From JAGWJU01 sp035533295 (GTDB lineage: Bacteria; Elusimicrobiota; Elusimicrobia; UBA1565; UBA9628), in assembly GCA_035533295.1 (NCBI GenBank), contig DATLUA010000038.1, forward strand, positions 1 to 64,000: a stretch of 64,000 nt of DNA, given 5' to 3'. The notes below the pieces were generated by a model. It saw only the letters and a program-made list of their open reading frames with translations, had not been told where the DNA came from and searched no databases. Both the position numbers and the translations under genes were made by a program. Positions 51,853 to 61,497 of this stretch are shown here, piece by piece (positions within the stretch are counted from its first letter, which is position 1; each line of letters begins with the position of its first letter).

Positions 51853-51920
51853 GCCGTTGTCTTTTCTTAAAAAACGCGCCGAGAACGGCCTCCCAAGATG
51901 GAGGTGTTTCGGCGTTTTTT
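51853..51920 (+). terminator. Attenuator-like terminator / antiterminator in the pilM leader
   Basis: A terminator is formed by 51877-51882 with 51909-51914, 51884-51886 with 51906-51908, and inner stem 51889-51893 with 51900-51904, followed by six T's at 51915-51920. An upstream GCCGTT (51853-51858) is complementary to AACGGC (51884-51889), which lies in the terminator's 5' arm. Pairing of these would break the terminator, the logic of a transcription attenuator. The T-tract ends 25 nt before the pilM ATG, and the promoter is just upstream, so it is a leader element. No known riboswitch is recognised. Confidence 0.68.
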
Positions 51921-51945
51921 ATTCGCCGGCAACCAGACTATTTGA

Positions 51946-53094
51946 ATGGCTGATTGGTCCAAACTGAAAGCGCAGGCAATCGCAATCGCGAGCACCGCCC
52001 GGAGCCGGGTAAAGTCCCTGCTGGCCGGGGGGCCCGTCTTATCGGTTGATTTGGGCGGCGCGGCGATCAAAATCGCGCTTATCGCCGAGGAAGCCGGGGG
52101 CTTGGAGCTAAAAGCCTGGGGGCACGCGCCCCTGGACGTCGCTGGCGAAGCCCCGGCGGACGAACGCAAGGCGAAGGCTCTCGACACTCTGCGTCAACTC
52201 CTCTCCATCAAGGGACTCAAGCTCAAGCGCGCGGCAACCTCTCTTTCCGGAAACTCCGTGCTGGTGCGCTACGTGCGGTTCCCTTCCTTAAGCCCCGCCG
52301 AGCTCGCCGCGGTCCTGCCGGTCGAGGCCGAGCCCTTCATCCCCTTCGACATCAACGAGGTCCAGCTGGGCTTCCACATTCTGGGCGAGGCGGAGGAGGA
52401 CGGCCAGAAAAAAATGGACACCGTGCTGGTCGCGGCCAAGAGGGACTTGGTCTCCTCCCGCGTGGAGGTCCTGGAAGGCGCCGGGCTTTCCCCCGCCCTC
52501 ATCGACGTGGACTCCTTCGCGCTGGAAAACGTCTGCGCGCGCCTTCCGGACGGCCAGGCCGGAACAACTCTGTGCCTCAACATCGGGCATTCCGCCACGA
52601 ATCTTTCCCTCATCGCGGACGGCGCCACGCGCGTGGTCCGAGACATTTTCATCGGCGGGCACGCCGTCACCAAGGCGGTGATGAAGGAGCTTTCCTGCGA
52701 CTACGCCCGGGCCGAGGAACTTAAGAAATCGTGCGGGCTCTTCTTGGACGAGGAAAAATCGCGGGCGCTCCAGGAGCAAAAAAACGACGAGTTGGCCGCG
52801 GCCGCGGCCGCGGCGCAGGTCGTCAAAGATCTGGTCACCGAGGTGCACCGCTCCGTCGATTTTTATCTTTCCCAAGGGCCGGACCACGCCATCACCGGCG
52901 TCGTCCTCTCCGGCGGCAGCGCCCGGCTCAAGAACCTGACCCATTTTCTATCCGGGGATCTCAAGGTCCCCGTGAGCCTCCTAAACCCCATGGCCGCGCT
53001 CAAAAAAATCTCCGACGACTTTCCCGCGGATCTCTCTCCTTCCTTCGCCGTCGCCGTCGGTTTGGCCCTGCGCTGCGCGGGAGGCGCGCCGTGA
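51946..53094 (+). CDS. pilM: Type IV pilus inner-membrane assembly protein PilM
   Basis: The 382-residue product is an actin-like ATPase fold: VLSVDLGGAAIKIALIAEEAG near the N-terminus (phosphate-1 region) and VLSGGSARLKNL near residue 320 (the adenosine motif). PilM binds the cytoplasmic tail of PilN and links the pilus alignment complex to the motor. No Shine-Dalgarno is visible. It is first in an operon with pilN (GTGA overlap), pilO and pilQ. Confidence 0.93.
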   Translation: MADWSKLKAQAIAIASTARSRVKSLLAGGPVLSVDLGGAAIKIALIAEEAGGLELKAWGHAPLDVAGEAPADERKAKALDTLRQLLSIKGLKLKRAATSLSGNSVLVRYVRFPSLSPAELAAVLPVEAEPFIPFDINEVQLGFHILGEAEEDGQKKMDTVLVAAKRDLVSSRVEVLEGAGLSPALIDVDSFALENVCARLPDGQAGTTLCLNIGHSATNLSLIADGATRVVRDIFIGGHAVTKAVMKELSCDYARAEELKKSCGLFLDEEKSRALQEQKNDELAAAAAAAQVVKDLVTEVHRSVDFYLSQGPDHAITGVVLSGGSARLKNLTHFLSGDLKVPVSLLNPMAALKKISDDFPADLSPSFAVAVGLALRCAGGAP

Positions 53095-53654
53095 TCCGCG
53101 TCAATCTCGTCCCGCAGGAGATCCTGGACAAGGCGCGCCGGAAGCAGTTCATCATCAAGGGCGCGGCCGCAGGCGTCGCGCTTGTCCTCGTGCTGAGCCT
53201 GATTTCCTTCGGCCAATACCTGCGCCTGCGGGATCTCCGGGCCCAATCCGCCGAGGCCGCCGGGAAGCTCCAGAAGCTGCAGGTTCTGGTGACGGAAGTC
53301 CAGGATCTTCAGAAGACGGAAAGCGGCATCCGGGACCGCCTCAACATCATCAACGGCCTGCTCAAGAACCGGCCGCTCTACCCCGACTTCATGTCCGACT
53401 TCGCGCGCGACGTGCCCGGGGGAATCCAGATCCAAGACCTGACCACCGCGGGCGGCGGAAGCGCCGGAGCGACCCTCAAGATTTCGGTCAGCGCGCGGGC
53501 GCTGAGCAACGACGACATCGCCGGCTGGATCAGCGCCATGCAGAACTCCGGCCGCTTCGCCTCGGTCGTCCTGGGAGCCGTTTCCGCCCAAGGCACGGCG
53601 CCGCAGCAGGCCTTCTCGTTCACCTTGGACGCAACCTACACCCCGAGCCTCTAG
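53091..53654 (+). CDS. pilN: Type IV pilus assembly protein PilN
   Basis: The GTG start overlaps the pilM stop. The 187-residue product begins with the conserved cytoplasmic segment IRVNLVPQEILDKARRKQF, which contains the INLLP-type PilM-binding motif (here VNLVP). One membrane helix (~22-42), a coiled coil (~43-85) and a periplasmic ferredoxin-like domain follow. It forms the alignment complex with PilO. Confidence 0.92.
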   Translation: MIRVNLVPQEILDKARRKQFIIKGAAAGVALVLVLSLISFGQYLRLRDLRAQSAEAAGKLQKLQVLVTEVQDLQKTESGIRDRLNIINGLLKNRPLYPDFMSDFARDVPGGIQIQDLTTAGGGSAGATLKISVSARALSNDDIAGWISAMQNSGRFASVVLGAVSAQGTAPQQAFSFTLDATYTPSL

Positions 53655-53663
53655 CGCGAAACC

Positions 53664-54230
53664 ATGGACCTAAAACTAAAACTCAAGCAGCTTTCTCTCG
53701 ACAAGAAAGCCCAGCAGGAGTTGGCCGCAGCAGGCGGCGGCGCCTTCGCGATCCTCTCCCTCTACATCTGGCTTCTCTGGCTGCCCTTGTCCGGCCAAAT
53801 CGAGGCCCAGCGCAAGAATCTCTCGGACGTGAAGGCGAAAATCGCCCGGGCGACTCAAGAAGCTCAAAAAAAACACCGCCTTGATCTCGATCTCGCACAG
53901 TTGAACCAAACCGCCGCCGAGGCCAGCCAGCGGCTGCCCCAGAGCAAGGACATTCCCGCCGTTCTCGTCGCGGTGAGCGACTTGGCCGCCCAGCACAACG
54001 TTCAGCTCCAGAGCTTCGTCTCCAAAAAAGAAATCAGCAAAGGGTTTTTCAACGAGCTTGATTTTTCCGTCTCCATCCTAGGGACCTACAACGACATCGG
54101 CCGGTTCCTCGCCGCCCTCTCGCTCCAAGAGCGCATTTTCAACGCGGCCGACGCGGTCTACGGCAGTCCCAACACCGCCGGGCAAATTCCGGCGCATTTT
54201 ACCCTAATCGCCTACCAATACAAAGGCTGA
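53664..54230 (+). CDS. pilO: Type IV pilus assembly protein PilO
   Basis: The 188-residue product has a short cytoplasmic N-terminus, one membrane helix (~20-42), a coiled coil (~45-90) and a periplasmic domain with FSVSILGTYNDIGRFLAALSL, a PilO-typical segment. It pairs with PilN in the periplasm. It lies 9 bp after pilN. No pilP follows; the next gene is pilQ. Confidence 0.9.
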   Translation: MDLKLKLKQLSLDKKAQQELAAAGGGAFAILSLYIWLLWLPLSGQIEAQRKNLSDVKAKIARATQEAQKKHRLDLDLAQLNQTAAEASQRLPQSKDIPAVLVAVSDLAAQHNVQLQSFVSKKEISKGFFNELDFSVSILGTYNDIGRFLAALSLQERIFNAADAVYGSPNTAGQIPAHFTLIAYQYKG

Positions 54231-54250
54231 GGCGACCGGAGGCTTGATTC

Positions 54251-56143
54251 ATGACGACGGCACACGGACTCGCGCGCACTCTCGAAAAATCAACGGCCGG
54301 ACTCCTGTCCCTGCTCTTGGCGGCGTCGCCGGCCATGGCCGGCGCTTCAGCCGCGGCCAAGACCTCGGCTTCGGTCCGGCCTCCTATTACCGTCCGCTCC
54401 ATCTCAATCAAGGACGGCGCGGTCCTCATCGGCCTCAGTGGACGCGCGTCCTACGAGGACTTCATTCTATCCCAGCCGCCCCGCATCGTGCTGCAGATTT
54501 CCAACGCCGACTACCATCTGGCGCAAAAAGACTTTCCGGGACAAGGCGGCACGCTTAAGGGCGTTCGGGCGGGGCAATTCTCGACCGCGCCCGTTCCCGT
54601 GGCGCGGGTGGTCCTCGACTTGACCAAGGCCATCGCCTACCACGTGGCCACGGACGGCGACGATCTCCTGGTGAGCCTCGCCGCCAAGGCGGCCGGCGCG
54701 GTCAAAACCGCGGTCGCGGCGCCGGTTCCAGCGGCCGTTCCCGCCGCGGAGGCTTCCCCCGCGGCCGTTCCCACCGTCCCGGCGGAGGCGGCCCCGGATC
54801 AACGGGCGCCCGTCGACATCATGAGCCACCTTCCCACCGGCAAGGTCACGCTGGACTTCGACCAGACCGACGTCGGCGACGTCTTCCAGCTTTTCGCCGC
54901 CAAGGCCGGCATCAACATCATCTACGGCCCCGACATTCAGGGCCAGCTCACCTTGCACTTGAACAAGGTCCCCTTCAACGAGGCTTTCCGCACGGTCCTG
55001 GACATGCTCAACCTCACCACCATCCAAGTCGGCGACAACGTCCTGCGCGTCCTGACCCCGAAGGCGCTGGCCACTGTCCAGACCGAGGCGGCCACGACGA
55101 CCCAAATCATTCCGCTCAACTACGCCAAGGCCAGCGACTTGGCCGCGACCATCCAGCAAGTCATCGCGGCGGAAAAAATTCCCGGCGAAGCCATCTCGGA
55201 CAGCAAGACCAACTCCGTCATCGTCACCGCGTCGCCCAGCAGCCTGACCCAAATCGCGCAGATGGTCGAGCAGCTCGACGTCAGGCCCAAGGAAGTGCTC
55301 ATCGAGGCCAAGATGGTGGAGGTATCCTTGGACAACAGCTTGGACTACGGCATCCAATGGAACGAGGTGTCGCAGGGAGCCAACGGCGGCGGAACAGACT
55401 ATACCGGGCTTCCGTTCACTGAAACGGCGCCTATCGTCGGCACCGGCGGCACCAGCGGCGCCAACAGCCAACTCAGTTACAGCAACTTCCTCGCCAATCA
55501 GCCAGGCAAGGCGATCCCCAATCTGGCCAGCGCCATCACAGGCAGCGGAGTCAGCCTCGCGCCCAACTCGGCCTTTGGAGCGCTGACCCTAGGCCGCATC
55601 ACCAGCCATTACATCCTCAACGCCACCTTGAGCGCCGCCGCGGCCGCGAACAAGGTCAAAATTCTCTCCGATCCCAAGATCGCCACGCTCAACAACCAGC
55701 CCGCCAATATAAACGTGGTCACCAGCGTGCCTTACGTCACAACCACGATAGTGGCGGGCAACACCGGCACCAACGTGCCCCAAACGGTCAGCTACGCCAC
55801 CGAAGGCATCCAACTGACCGTGACCCCCCTCATCAACGCGGACGGGCGCATCACGCTGACCATCAATCCCAATGTCAGCCAGCCCTCCGCCACGGCCAGC
55901 GCAAACGCCTCAACGGGAGCCCCCGCCCTGGACACCCGCAGCGCGCAGACCACCGTCATGGTCAAAAATGGCGACACCATCGTCATCGGCGGGCTCATCC
56001 AGGACTCGGTGACCAACGACATTTCCAAGATTCCTCTCTTGGGCGACATCCCGATTCTCGGCTGGCTTTTTAAGAGCACGCACCAGGTCCACAGTCGCAA
56101 CGAGCTACTCATCTTCGTGACGCCGACGATCATGACGGACTAG
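54251..56143 (+). CDS. pilQ: Type IV pilus secretin PilQ
   Basis: The 630-residue product has a signal peptide (~1-30), one AMIN domain (~40-130) that binds peptidoglycan, an Ala/Pro linker, and N0/N1-type secretin modules (~190-345: VTLDFDQTDVGDVFQLFAAK). The secretin core follows (~350-628) with KNGDTIVIGGLI and PLLGDIPILGWLFK, the hallmark near the C-terminus. It forms the outer-membrane pore for the pilus. GGAGG lies 9 nt before the ATG. The usual lipoprotein PilP is missing from the operon. Confidence 0.95.
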   Translation: MTTAHGLARTLEKSTAGLLSLLLAASPAMAGASAAAKTSASVRPPITVRSISIKDGAVLIGLSGRASYEDFILSQPPRIVLQISNADYHLAQKDFPGQGGTLKGVRAGQFSTAPVPVARVVLDLTKAIAYHVATDGDDLLVSLAAKAAGAVKTAVAAPVPAAVPAAEASPAAVPTVPAEAAPDQRAPVDIMSHLPTGKVTLDFDQTDVGDVFQLFAAKAGINIIYGPDIQGQLTLHLNKVPFNEAFRTVLDMLNLTTIQVGDNVLRVLTPKALATVQTEAATTTQIIPLNYAKASDLAATIQQVIAAEKIPGEAISDSKTNSVIVTASPSSLTQIAQMVEQLDVRPKEVLIEAKMVEVSLDNSLDYGIQWNEVSQGANGGGTDYTGLPFTETAPIVGTGGTSGANSQLSYSNFLANQPGKAIPNLASAITGSGVSLAPNSAFGALTLGRITSHYILNATLSAAAAANKVKILSDPKIATLNNQPANINVVTSVPYVTTTIVAGNTGTNVPQTVSYATEGIQLTVTPLINADGRITLTINPNVSQPSATASANASTGAPALDTRSAQTTVMVKNGDTIVIGGLIQDSVTNDISKIPLLGDIPILGWLFKSTHQVHSRNELLIFVTPTIMTD

Positions 56144-56151
56144 AGAGCCGG

Positions 56152-57630
56152 GTGCCGGCCATTGGAATCGGGCTTCTCGCGGCGCTCGGGCCCCTGCTCC
56201 GGGGCGCATGGGATCTCTGGGCGCAGACTTTTGTTTTCTGCCTCTGCATTTTTCTGGCCGCCTTATGGCTTGGCGCCCGCGTCGCCGACGGTTATCTTCC
56301 CCTGCCTCCCAAGAAAATTCTGCTTTGGTCCGCGGCGCTCATCGCCGTCGCCGGGCTTGCCGCGTTCCTAAGCCCGGTCCGCTTCTACAGCCTTCCCGCC
56401 TGGCGGGATTTGACCCTGGGTTTGGCCGTATTCCCGTGCTTAAGCCTGGTTCCGCGCCGCGGCCGCGAGCGGCTGGATCAAGCCGTGCGCGCCGCCGCAT
56501 GGCTGGCGGCGGCCTTGGCCTTCTACCAGCATTTCAAGCAGGGCGCGGCGAGCCCGACCGGGCCATTCCCCAACAAAAACTTGATGGCGGCGGCGGTCCT
56601 GCTCTGGCTGGGCGCTGCCTGGGAAACCTCGGACTGGCTCCTGGCCGCAGCGCTCCTTCTTGTCCTGTTTTTGGATCGCAGCGTGGGCGCGTGGCTGTCC
56701 CTGGCGGCGGCGCTGGCGCTGTGCCGGAAAAATATCCCCAAGGCAGCCCAGATCGCGGGCGCCGTCGTCGCCGTGTTCGCGCTGGGAGCCCTGGCCTTGA
56801 AGCTCCAATCGCCGGATGCCGTTCATCGCTGGCAGTGGTGGTCGGCCGCAGCCCATATGCTCCGCGACAAGCCCCTCTTGGGCTATGGGCCAGGCTCATT
56901 CGCCTACGTGTTCCCGGCCTATCGGAAGCCGGGTGATCCCTTGGGCTCGCTCTACGCCCATAACTATTTCTTGGAAATCGCCGCTGGCTGCGGCTTGCTT
57001 TACGCCCTGCTTTGGCTCGCGGGGATTCTGTCTTTTTTGCCGCGCGCCTCGGCGCCCAAGCGCTTCGCCGTTTCGGCGCTTCTCATACAGTCCCTCTGGG
57101 ATTACCCGCTCTCCATCCCCGCGCTTTTCTGGCTCTTCTGCCTTTTCGCCGCGGACGGCGTGCCTGAACCCGCGCGCGGGGCGAACATCCCGGGCCGGTG
57201 GAAAATTCCTGCCTTCGCGGCCGTTCTCGTTCTTGCCTGGAGCCTGGCGTCCGGAGCCTGGGCCCTTTTCCGCGCCGATCAGTGGCAGGCGCGCGCGATA
57301 GCCGCGGCCAAAAGCGGCGCGCGCCCGGACGCGGTGCGCGATTTGCTGCGGCGCTCCGAGCATTCCGCGCCGGATCCGGAGACGGAGGAACTATTGGCCG
57401 AGTTGACGCTCGCGTCCGCGCCGGGACCGCGCCTTTCTCCGGCCGATTCGGCGGCGGCGCTCGACGCGCTCAAGAAAGCGGCGGCCTTAAACCCCTACCG
57501 CTGCGAAACGTGGAACCTGATGATCCGGCTGGAGGAAACGCGCGGCGCGGCCGGCGCGGCGGCGGCCAATTTCCGCCGGGCCCTGGCCTACTGCCCTCGC
57601 TTAAGGGAGAATCGGAGCGGCCGACCGTGA
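56152..57630 (+). CDS. O-antigen ligase / polymerase-like (Wzy_C) membrane protein
   Basis: The 492-residue product begins at a GTG 8 bp after pilQ and has about eleven membrane segments. The signature LLGYGPGSFAYVFPAYRK, then AHNYFLEIAAGCGLLYALL, marks the Wzy_C family: O-antigen ligases, Wzy polymerases and PglL-type protein O-oligosaccharyltransferases. The C-terminal ~110 residues are helical with TPR-like character. Because it is co-operonic with pilus genes, pilin glycosylation is one option and O-antigen ligation another. Its stop overlaps the next start. Confidence 0.8.
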   Translation: MPAIGIGLLAALGPLLRGAWDLWAQTFVFCLCIFLAALWLGARVADGYLPLPPKKILLWSAALIAVAGLAAFLSPVRFYSLPAWRDLTLGLAVFPCLSLVPRRGRERLDQAVRAAAWLAAALAFYQHFKQGAASPTGPFPNKNLMAAAVLLWLGAAWETSDWLLAAALLLVLFLDRSVGAWLSLAAALALCRKNIPKAAQIAGAVVAVFALGALALKLQSPDAVHRWQWWSAAAHMLRDKPLLGYGPGSFAYVFPAYRKPGDPLGSLYAHNYFLEIAAGCGLLYALLWLAGILSFLPRASAPKRFAVSALLIQSLWDYPLSIPALFWLFCLFAADGVPEPARGANIPGRWKIPAFAAVLVLAWSLASGAWALFRADQWQARAIAAAKSGARPDAVRDLLRRSEHSAPDPETEELLAELTLASAPGPRLSPADSAAALDALKKAAALNPYRCETWNLMIRLEETRGAAGAAAANFRRALAYCPRLRENRSGRP

Positions 57631-59600
57631 AGCGCCTGGGAATCCCGGCTCCCCGGGACAAGGATCTCCTCTTGCTGGCGCTGCTCGCGCTGGCCGTTTT
57701 CCTGCGCTTCGCGCCGACGTGGGCCCGGGGGCTGACTCCCTTTTGGGGCGATTTGACCTACCTGCACCACCCCTGGCGCGCGTTCGACGCCGAGACCCTG
57801 CAGTCGGGCCGGCTGCCGCTTTGGAATCCTTATCTCTACTTCGGCATGCCCGGGGCCGCGACCATGCAGGATTCTCTGTTTTATCCCGGCACGCTGCCAT
57901 TTTTCTTCTACGGGTTCGCCGCGGCGCTCTCGGTTTACCACTTCCTGGAATATTGGCTCTGCGCGGCGCTCGGCTATCTTTGGCTGCGCTCCTGGCGGCT
58001 CTCGCGCGGAGCGGCCATGGCGGGGTGCGTGAGTCTTTCCTGGGGCGGCGTGATGCTGAGCCGCATGCCATTTTTAAATCACTTGGCGGTACTGGCCTTG
58101 GCTCCGGCTTTTTTTCTTTTTTTTCGCCGCCCGCTGCTTTTAAGCCTCGCCTTGGCGCTGGCTTTCCTGGCGGGCTACCCGGCCTTTCTCATCGGCGCGG
58201 CCCTGCTCGCCTGGATCTTGACCGTCATTTTTATCCGGCGCGCTCAGCGCCTCAATCTTCTGAAGGACGCGTGGAGCTGGAGCTGCGCCGCGGCGGGCGC
58301 CATGGCACTTTCGGGATGCCTTCTTCTGCCCGCGTGGCAGCTGCTGTCCCTTTCGCCGCGCGCGCACGGGCTTAAGTACGCCGACATTTTCCGGTTTCAA
58401 TTTTCTCCGGCCGATCTGCGCCAATGGGTGAGCCCCTGGCTCGTGCCCTGGTCGGCCTTCAACCCGGCCGTGGAGTGGTGGAAGTGCTGCTACGTCGGGT
58501 TCCTAGGTTGGGCCGCGGCACTCTGGGGGCTTTGGGCCCTGCCGCGCCGCAAAGCCGCCGGACTCGCGGCCGTTCTGTTCGCGATTGGGCTTCTCATCCT
58601 GGGCAACTCCAACCCCGTCTCGACGTTCTTGTGGCGGCATGGCGGCCTTCTGCGCTTCATCCGCTATCCGGGAAACCTGGATTATCTGGCCGCCTTCGCG
58701 CTCTGCCCCTTAATCGCCTTGGGCGCGCAGCGCTGCCCCCGACGCGGCCTCGCGACGGCGGCTCTGTGGCTGGAACTCTCGCTCTGCGGCCTTCACGCCT
58801 TTCCCCTGGCGCCGCGCGGCTTGTTCACCTCGGCGGGACCGCTGGTCCGCCGCCTGCAGAGCGAACTTCACGGGGATCGATACCTGCTCTCGCCTAAAAC
58901 CCTGGAATTGAACCGCGGACTTTCCTACTCCGATTGGAAGCACCGCCTCTACGGGCTCACCAACGCCCCCTACCATCTGGCCGCCGCGGGAAATTTCGGA
59001 GACCCTTTGTCCCCTCGCGAGAACTTCGCCTTCATGAACCTTCTCTACACCCGCGCCTCCGCCGGCGCGGCAGCCTCGCTTTTCCCCTGGGCCGGAATCG
59101 CCGATCTAGTGACGGGGAAAAAACTGCCGCCGACCGACCTGCTCTTGCCGCAAGGGCGCACGCTCTGGCGCGTGTACGCGGCGCGGCGGAAAATTTCTCT
59201 TGCCTATTTCTTCGACGAAAAAGACGGCGCGAATATCCCAAAGAACTTGGCGGCGCCTGCCATGCCGCGGACGGCCAAGCCGGTCGCATGGCGGAACCCC
59301 AACGGAGAGGATTTCGAGGCCGCGGGAAAAAGCTCCGCGCCGGGATGGCTCTTCGTGTCCTGGCCGCGCTACCCGGGGTGGCGCGCGCGGCTCGTCACAC
59401 CCGCAGGCGCGGCGGCGGCGGCGATGGTTCCGGCGCTGGAGTTGTTCCAAAAAACGCGCGTGCCGGCGGGAGCATGGACTCTGCGGCTTCGCTACGACCC
59501 CGCGAGTTTCCGGCGGGGCCTTTGGCTGAGCTTGGCCTCCGTCATCCTTCTGGCGCTGGCGGCCGCGCTCCGGCTCAGCGAGGCTTTTCGTGCGGACTAG
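57627..59600 (+). CDS. YfhO-like polytopic membrane protein
   Basis: The start GTG overlaps the preceding stop (GTGA), giving 657 residues; the frame runs open far upstream but that part lies over the Wzy-like gene. About eleven membrane segments and the features LTPFWGDLTYLHHPWRAF and GRLPLWNPYLYFGMPG place it in the YfhO/GT-C-like family. A C-terminal periplasmic beta domain (~560-635) ends before a final helix. YfhO proteins have been linked to glycosylation of teichoic acid lipids in Gram-positives. The role here is probably glycan transfer, inferred. Confidence 0.82.
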   Translation: MKRLGIPAPRDKDLLLLALLALAVFLRFAPTWARGLTPFWGDLTYLHHPWRAFDAETLQSGRLPLWNPYLYFGMPGAATMQDSLFYPGTLPFFFYGFAAALSVYHFLEYWLCAALGYLWLRSWRLSRGAAMAGCVSLSWGGVMLSRMPFLNHLAVLALAPAFFLFFRRPLLLSLALALAFLAGYPAFLIGAALLAWILTVIFIRRAQRLNLLKDAWSWSCAAAGAMALSGCLLLPAWQLLSLSPRAHGLKYADIFRFQFSPADLRQWVSPWLVPWSAFNPAVEWWKCCYVGFLGWAAALWGLWALPRRKAAGLAAVLFAIGLLILGNSNPVSTFLWRHGGLLRFIRYPGNLDYLAAFALCPLIALGAQRCPRRGLATAALWLELSLCGLHAFPLAPRGLFTSAGPLVRRLQSELHGDRYLLSPKTLELNRGLSYSDWKHRLYGLTNAPYHLAAAGNFGDPLSPRENFAFMNLLYTRASAGAAASLFPWAGIADLVTGKKLPPTDLLLPQGRTLWRVYAARRKISLAYFFDEKDGANIPKNLAAPAMPRTAKPVAWRNPNGEDFEAAGKSSAPGWLFVSWPRYPGWRARLVTPAGAAAAAMVPALELFQKTRVPAGAWTLRLRYDPASFRRGLWLSLASVILLALAAALRLSEAFRAD

Positions 59601-61497
59601 AGACTTCGCGCTTTTCGGATTTTTCGCGGCCCTGATTCTTTTCCTGCTGGCTCCCTGCTGGTTCGACGCCCGCGCGGCCCTGTTTAATTTCGGAGATCTT
59701 TACGCCTACCACTACCCGCTGCGGCATTTGGTGGCAAGTTCTCTCGAGCAGGGCCGCCTGCCTTTTTGGAATCCCTATATCTTCGGAGGAACGCCGCTTT
59801 TGGCCAACCCGCAGAGCGCGGTCTTCTATCCCGTCTCGCTCCTGGGATTTTTCTTTCCGCTGGTCCTGGCCTTTTCGTGGGACTACGCTTTTCACCTTCT
59901 CTGGGCGGCCTTGGGCGTCTGGCTGCTGGCCCGCGCCTGCCGGCTGCCGCGCCCGGCGGCCTTGGCGCTTTGCGTCTTCTACGCGCTATCCCCGTTTCTC
60001 ATCTACCGCGTGACCGAGGGAATCCCCACGCTGCTGGCATCCTTATCGTGGGTCCCTTGGTGCTACTTGGCCTGGCTGAGCGCGGACTTCTGGCTTTTGA
60101 GCGGCGTCTTCGCCCTGCAGTTTTTATCCGGGCATCCGCAGTTTTTGATCATCAGCGCCCTAGGAATGCTGCTCCTCGCCGCAAGCCGGGGCCGGTCCGG
60201 GAGCAAGTCCATCCTGCGCTTAACCGCGGCGGGCTCCGCCGCCTTGGGGCTTTGCGCCGCGGTCTGGCCGCTGACCTGGCAGTTTCTATCTCTCTCGGTG
60301 CGGCGCATCTGGGCGCCCGCCTTCAGCCTGGGATATTCCTGGTCGCCCAAGCTTTTATTGACCTGGATTTGGCCCGGCGCTTTCGGAAGCCCCATGGCCC
60401 CCGGGTTCTCCGGGTTTCCCTCGCTGTTTTTCGAGCGCTCGTGCCTGTTCATCGGATTTTCCGGCCTGGCCCTCATCCTTCTGGGGCTGCGGCGCCGGCG
60501 CGCCGCGGCCGGAGCGCTTGTCCTCGTCGCGGCGGGACTCTTCGTCGCCTTGGGCCGGCACAACCCGCTCTACCGCGCCGCCGTGGAAACGACCGCCCTT
60601 GATTTTCTGCGCACGCCTTCGCGTTTCCTTCTTCTGACTTTTTGGGGCCTTCTGCTTCTGGCCGGCGGAGGATTGGCGCGAATCAAGCGCTGGCCCGGCC
60701 GACGCGCGTTTTACGCCCTGGCGGCTTTGGCGCTGTGCGCCGAACTCTCCGGTTGGGGCCGGCGCTTCTTGAAGCCCCAAGCTACCGGGCCTTTCCTGGG
60801 ATTTAATCCCATCATCGCGGAAACGGCCGGGAACAGGCCCCTGCGCGTGATGACGGATCCGGGCTTGGCCAACCCGGACAAGACCATGCTCTACCGCGCG
60901 ATGAACGTCAACGGCTACGACGCGTTCTACCTGGAAAATTTCGCCTTCTACGCGGCCAGAAGCGAAGGCCGCCCGGCGGCGGACGCGAGCCGATCCTATT
61001 TGACGAACGCAAACACCCCGGAGATGCGCCGCCTGGGCGTGGACGATTTCATCGCGCGGAATGGGACGCTGCGGCCGGCGAAAGGACCTCTCCGGCCGCT
61101 GGTTTTTTTCACCGACAGCGCGAAATCCGCGGGATCGGCGCTGGGAAAAGCCGGGGTCTTCATGCAAAATTCCGAGACTTGGCGCGTCACGGGAACACCA
61201 TCGCCGCGCGCCACGGCTTTGGCCGTTTCCATTCCTTTTTATCCGGGGTGGCGCGCCTATCTCGACGGCCGCCGCGTCCCGCTAGCGCGCTGGGACGGCT
61301 TTTTGCAGGACATCGCCCTTGCTCCCAAGCGGGCGGCGGCGAAGACGCTGCGCGTTCTTTTGCGCTTCACGCCGACCCTCTGGATTTTATGGCTATGGGT
61401 TTGTATCGTATCTTGGTCCCTGTGGCTGGCCGTCGCCGCCCGAGCCGTCGCGCGCGGCGCCGCGCCGCCGGGATTTTCAGACCTTCATTCATGCTGA
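59590..61497 (+). CDS. Second YfhO-like polytopic membrane protein
   Basis: The 635-residue protein starts at a GTG 11 bp inside the previous gene. It shares the same plan: NFGDLYAYHYPLRHLVASSLEQGRLPFWNPYIFGGTPL near residues 35-75 (the YfhO motif), about eleven membrane segments, and a C-terminal periplasmic domain with SIPFYPGWRAYLDGRRVPL. It is a paralogue of its neighbour, likely from tandem duplication. Two such genes in a row may transfer different sugars or act as a heterodimer. Confidence 0.82.
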   Translation: MRTRDFALFGFFAALILFLLAPCWFDARAALFNFGDLYAYHYPLRHLVASSLEQGRLPFWNPYIFGGTPLLANPQSAVFYPVSLLGFFFPLVLAFSWDYAFHLLWAALGVWLLARACRLPRPAALALCVFYALSPFLIYRVTEGIPTLLASLSWVPWCYLAWLSADFWLLSGVFALQFLSGHPQFLIISALGMLLLAASRGRSGSKSILRLTAAGSAALGLCAAVWPLTWQFLSLSVRRIWAPAFSLGYSWSPKLLLTWIWPGAFGSPMAPGFSGFPSLFFERSCLFIGFSGLALILLGLRRRRAAAGALVLVAAGLFVALGRHNPLYRAAVETTALDFLRTPSRFLLLTFWGLLLLAGGGLARIKRWPGRRAFYALAALALCAELSGWGRRFLKPQATGPFLGFNPIIAETAGNRPLRVMTDPGLANPDKTMLYRAMNVNGYDAFYLENFAFYAARSEGRPAADASRSYLTNANTPEMRRLGVDDFIARNGTLRPAKGPLRPLVFFTDSAKSAGSALGKAGVFMQNSETWRVTGTPSPRATALAVSIPFYPGWRAYLDGRRVPLARWDGFLQDIALAPKRAAAKTLRVLLRFTPTLWILWLWVCIVSWSLWLAVAARAVARGAAPPGFSDLHSC

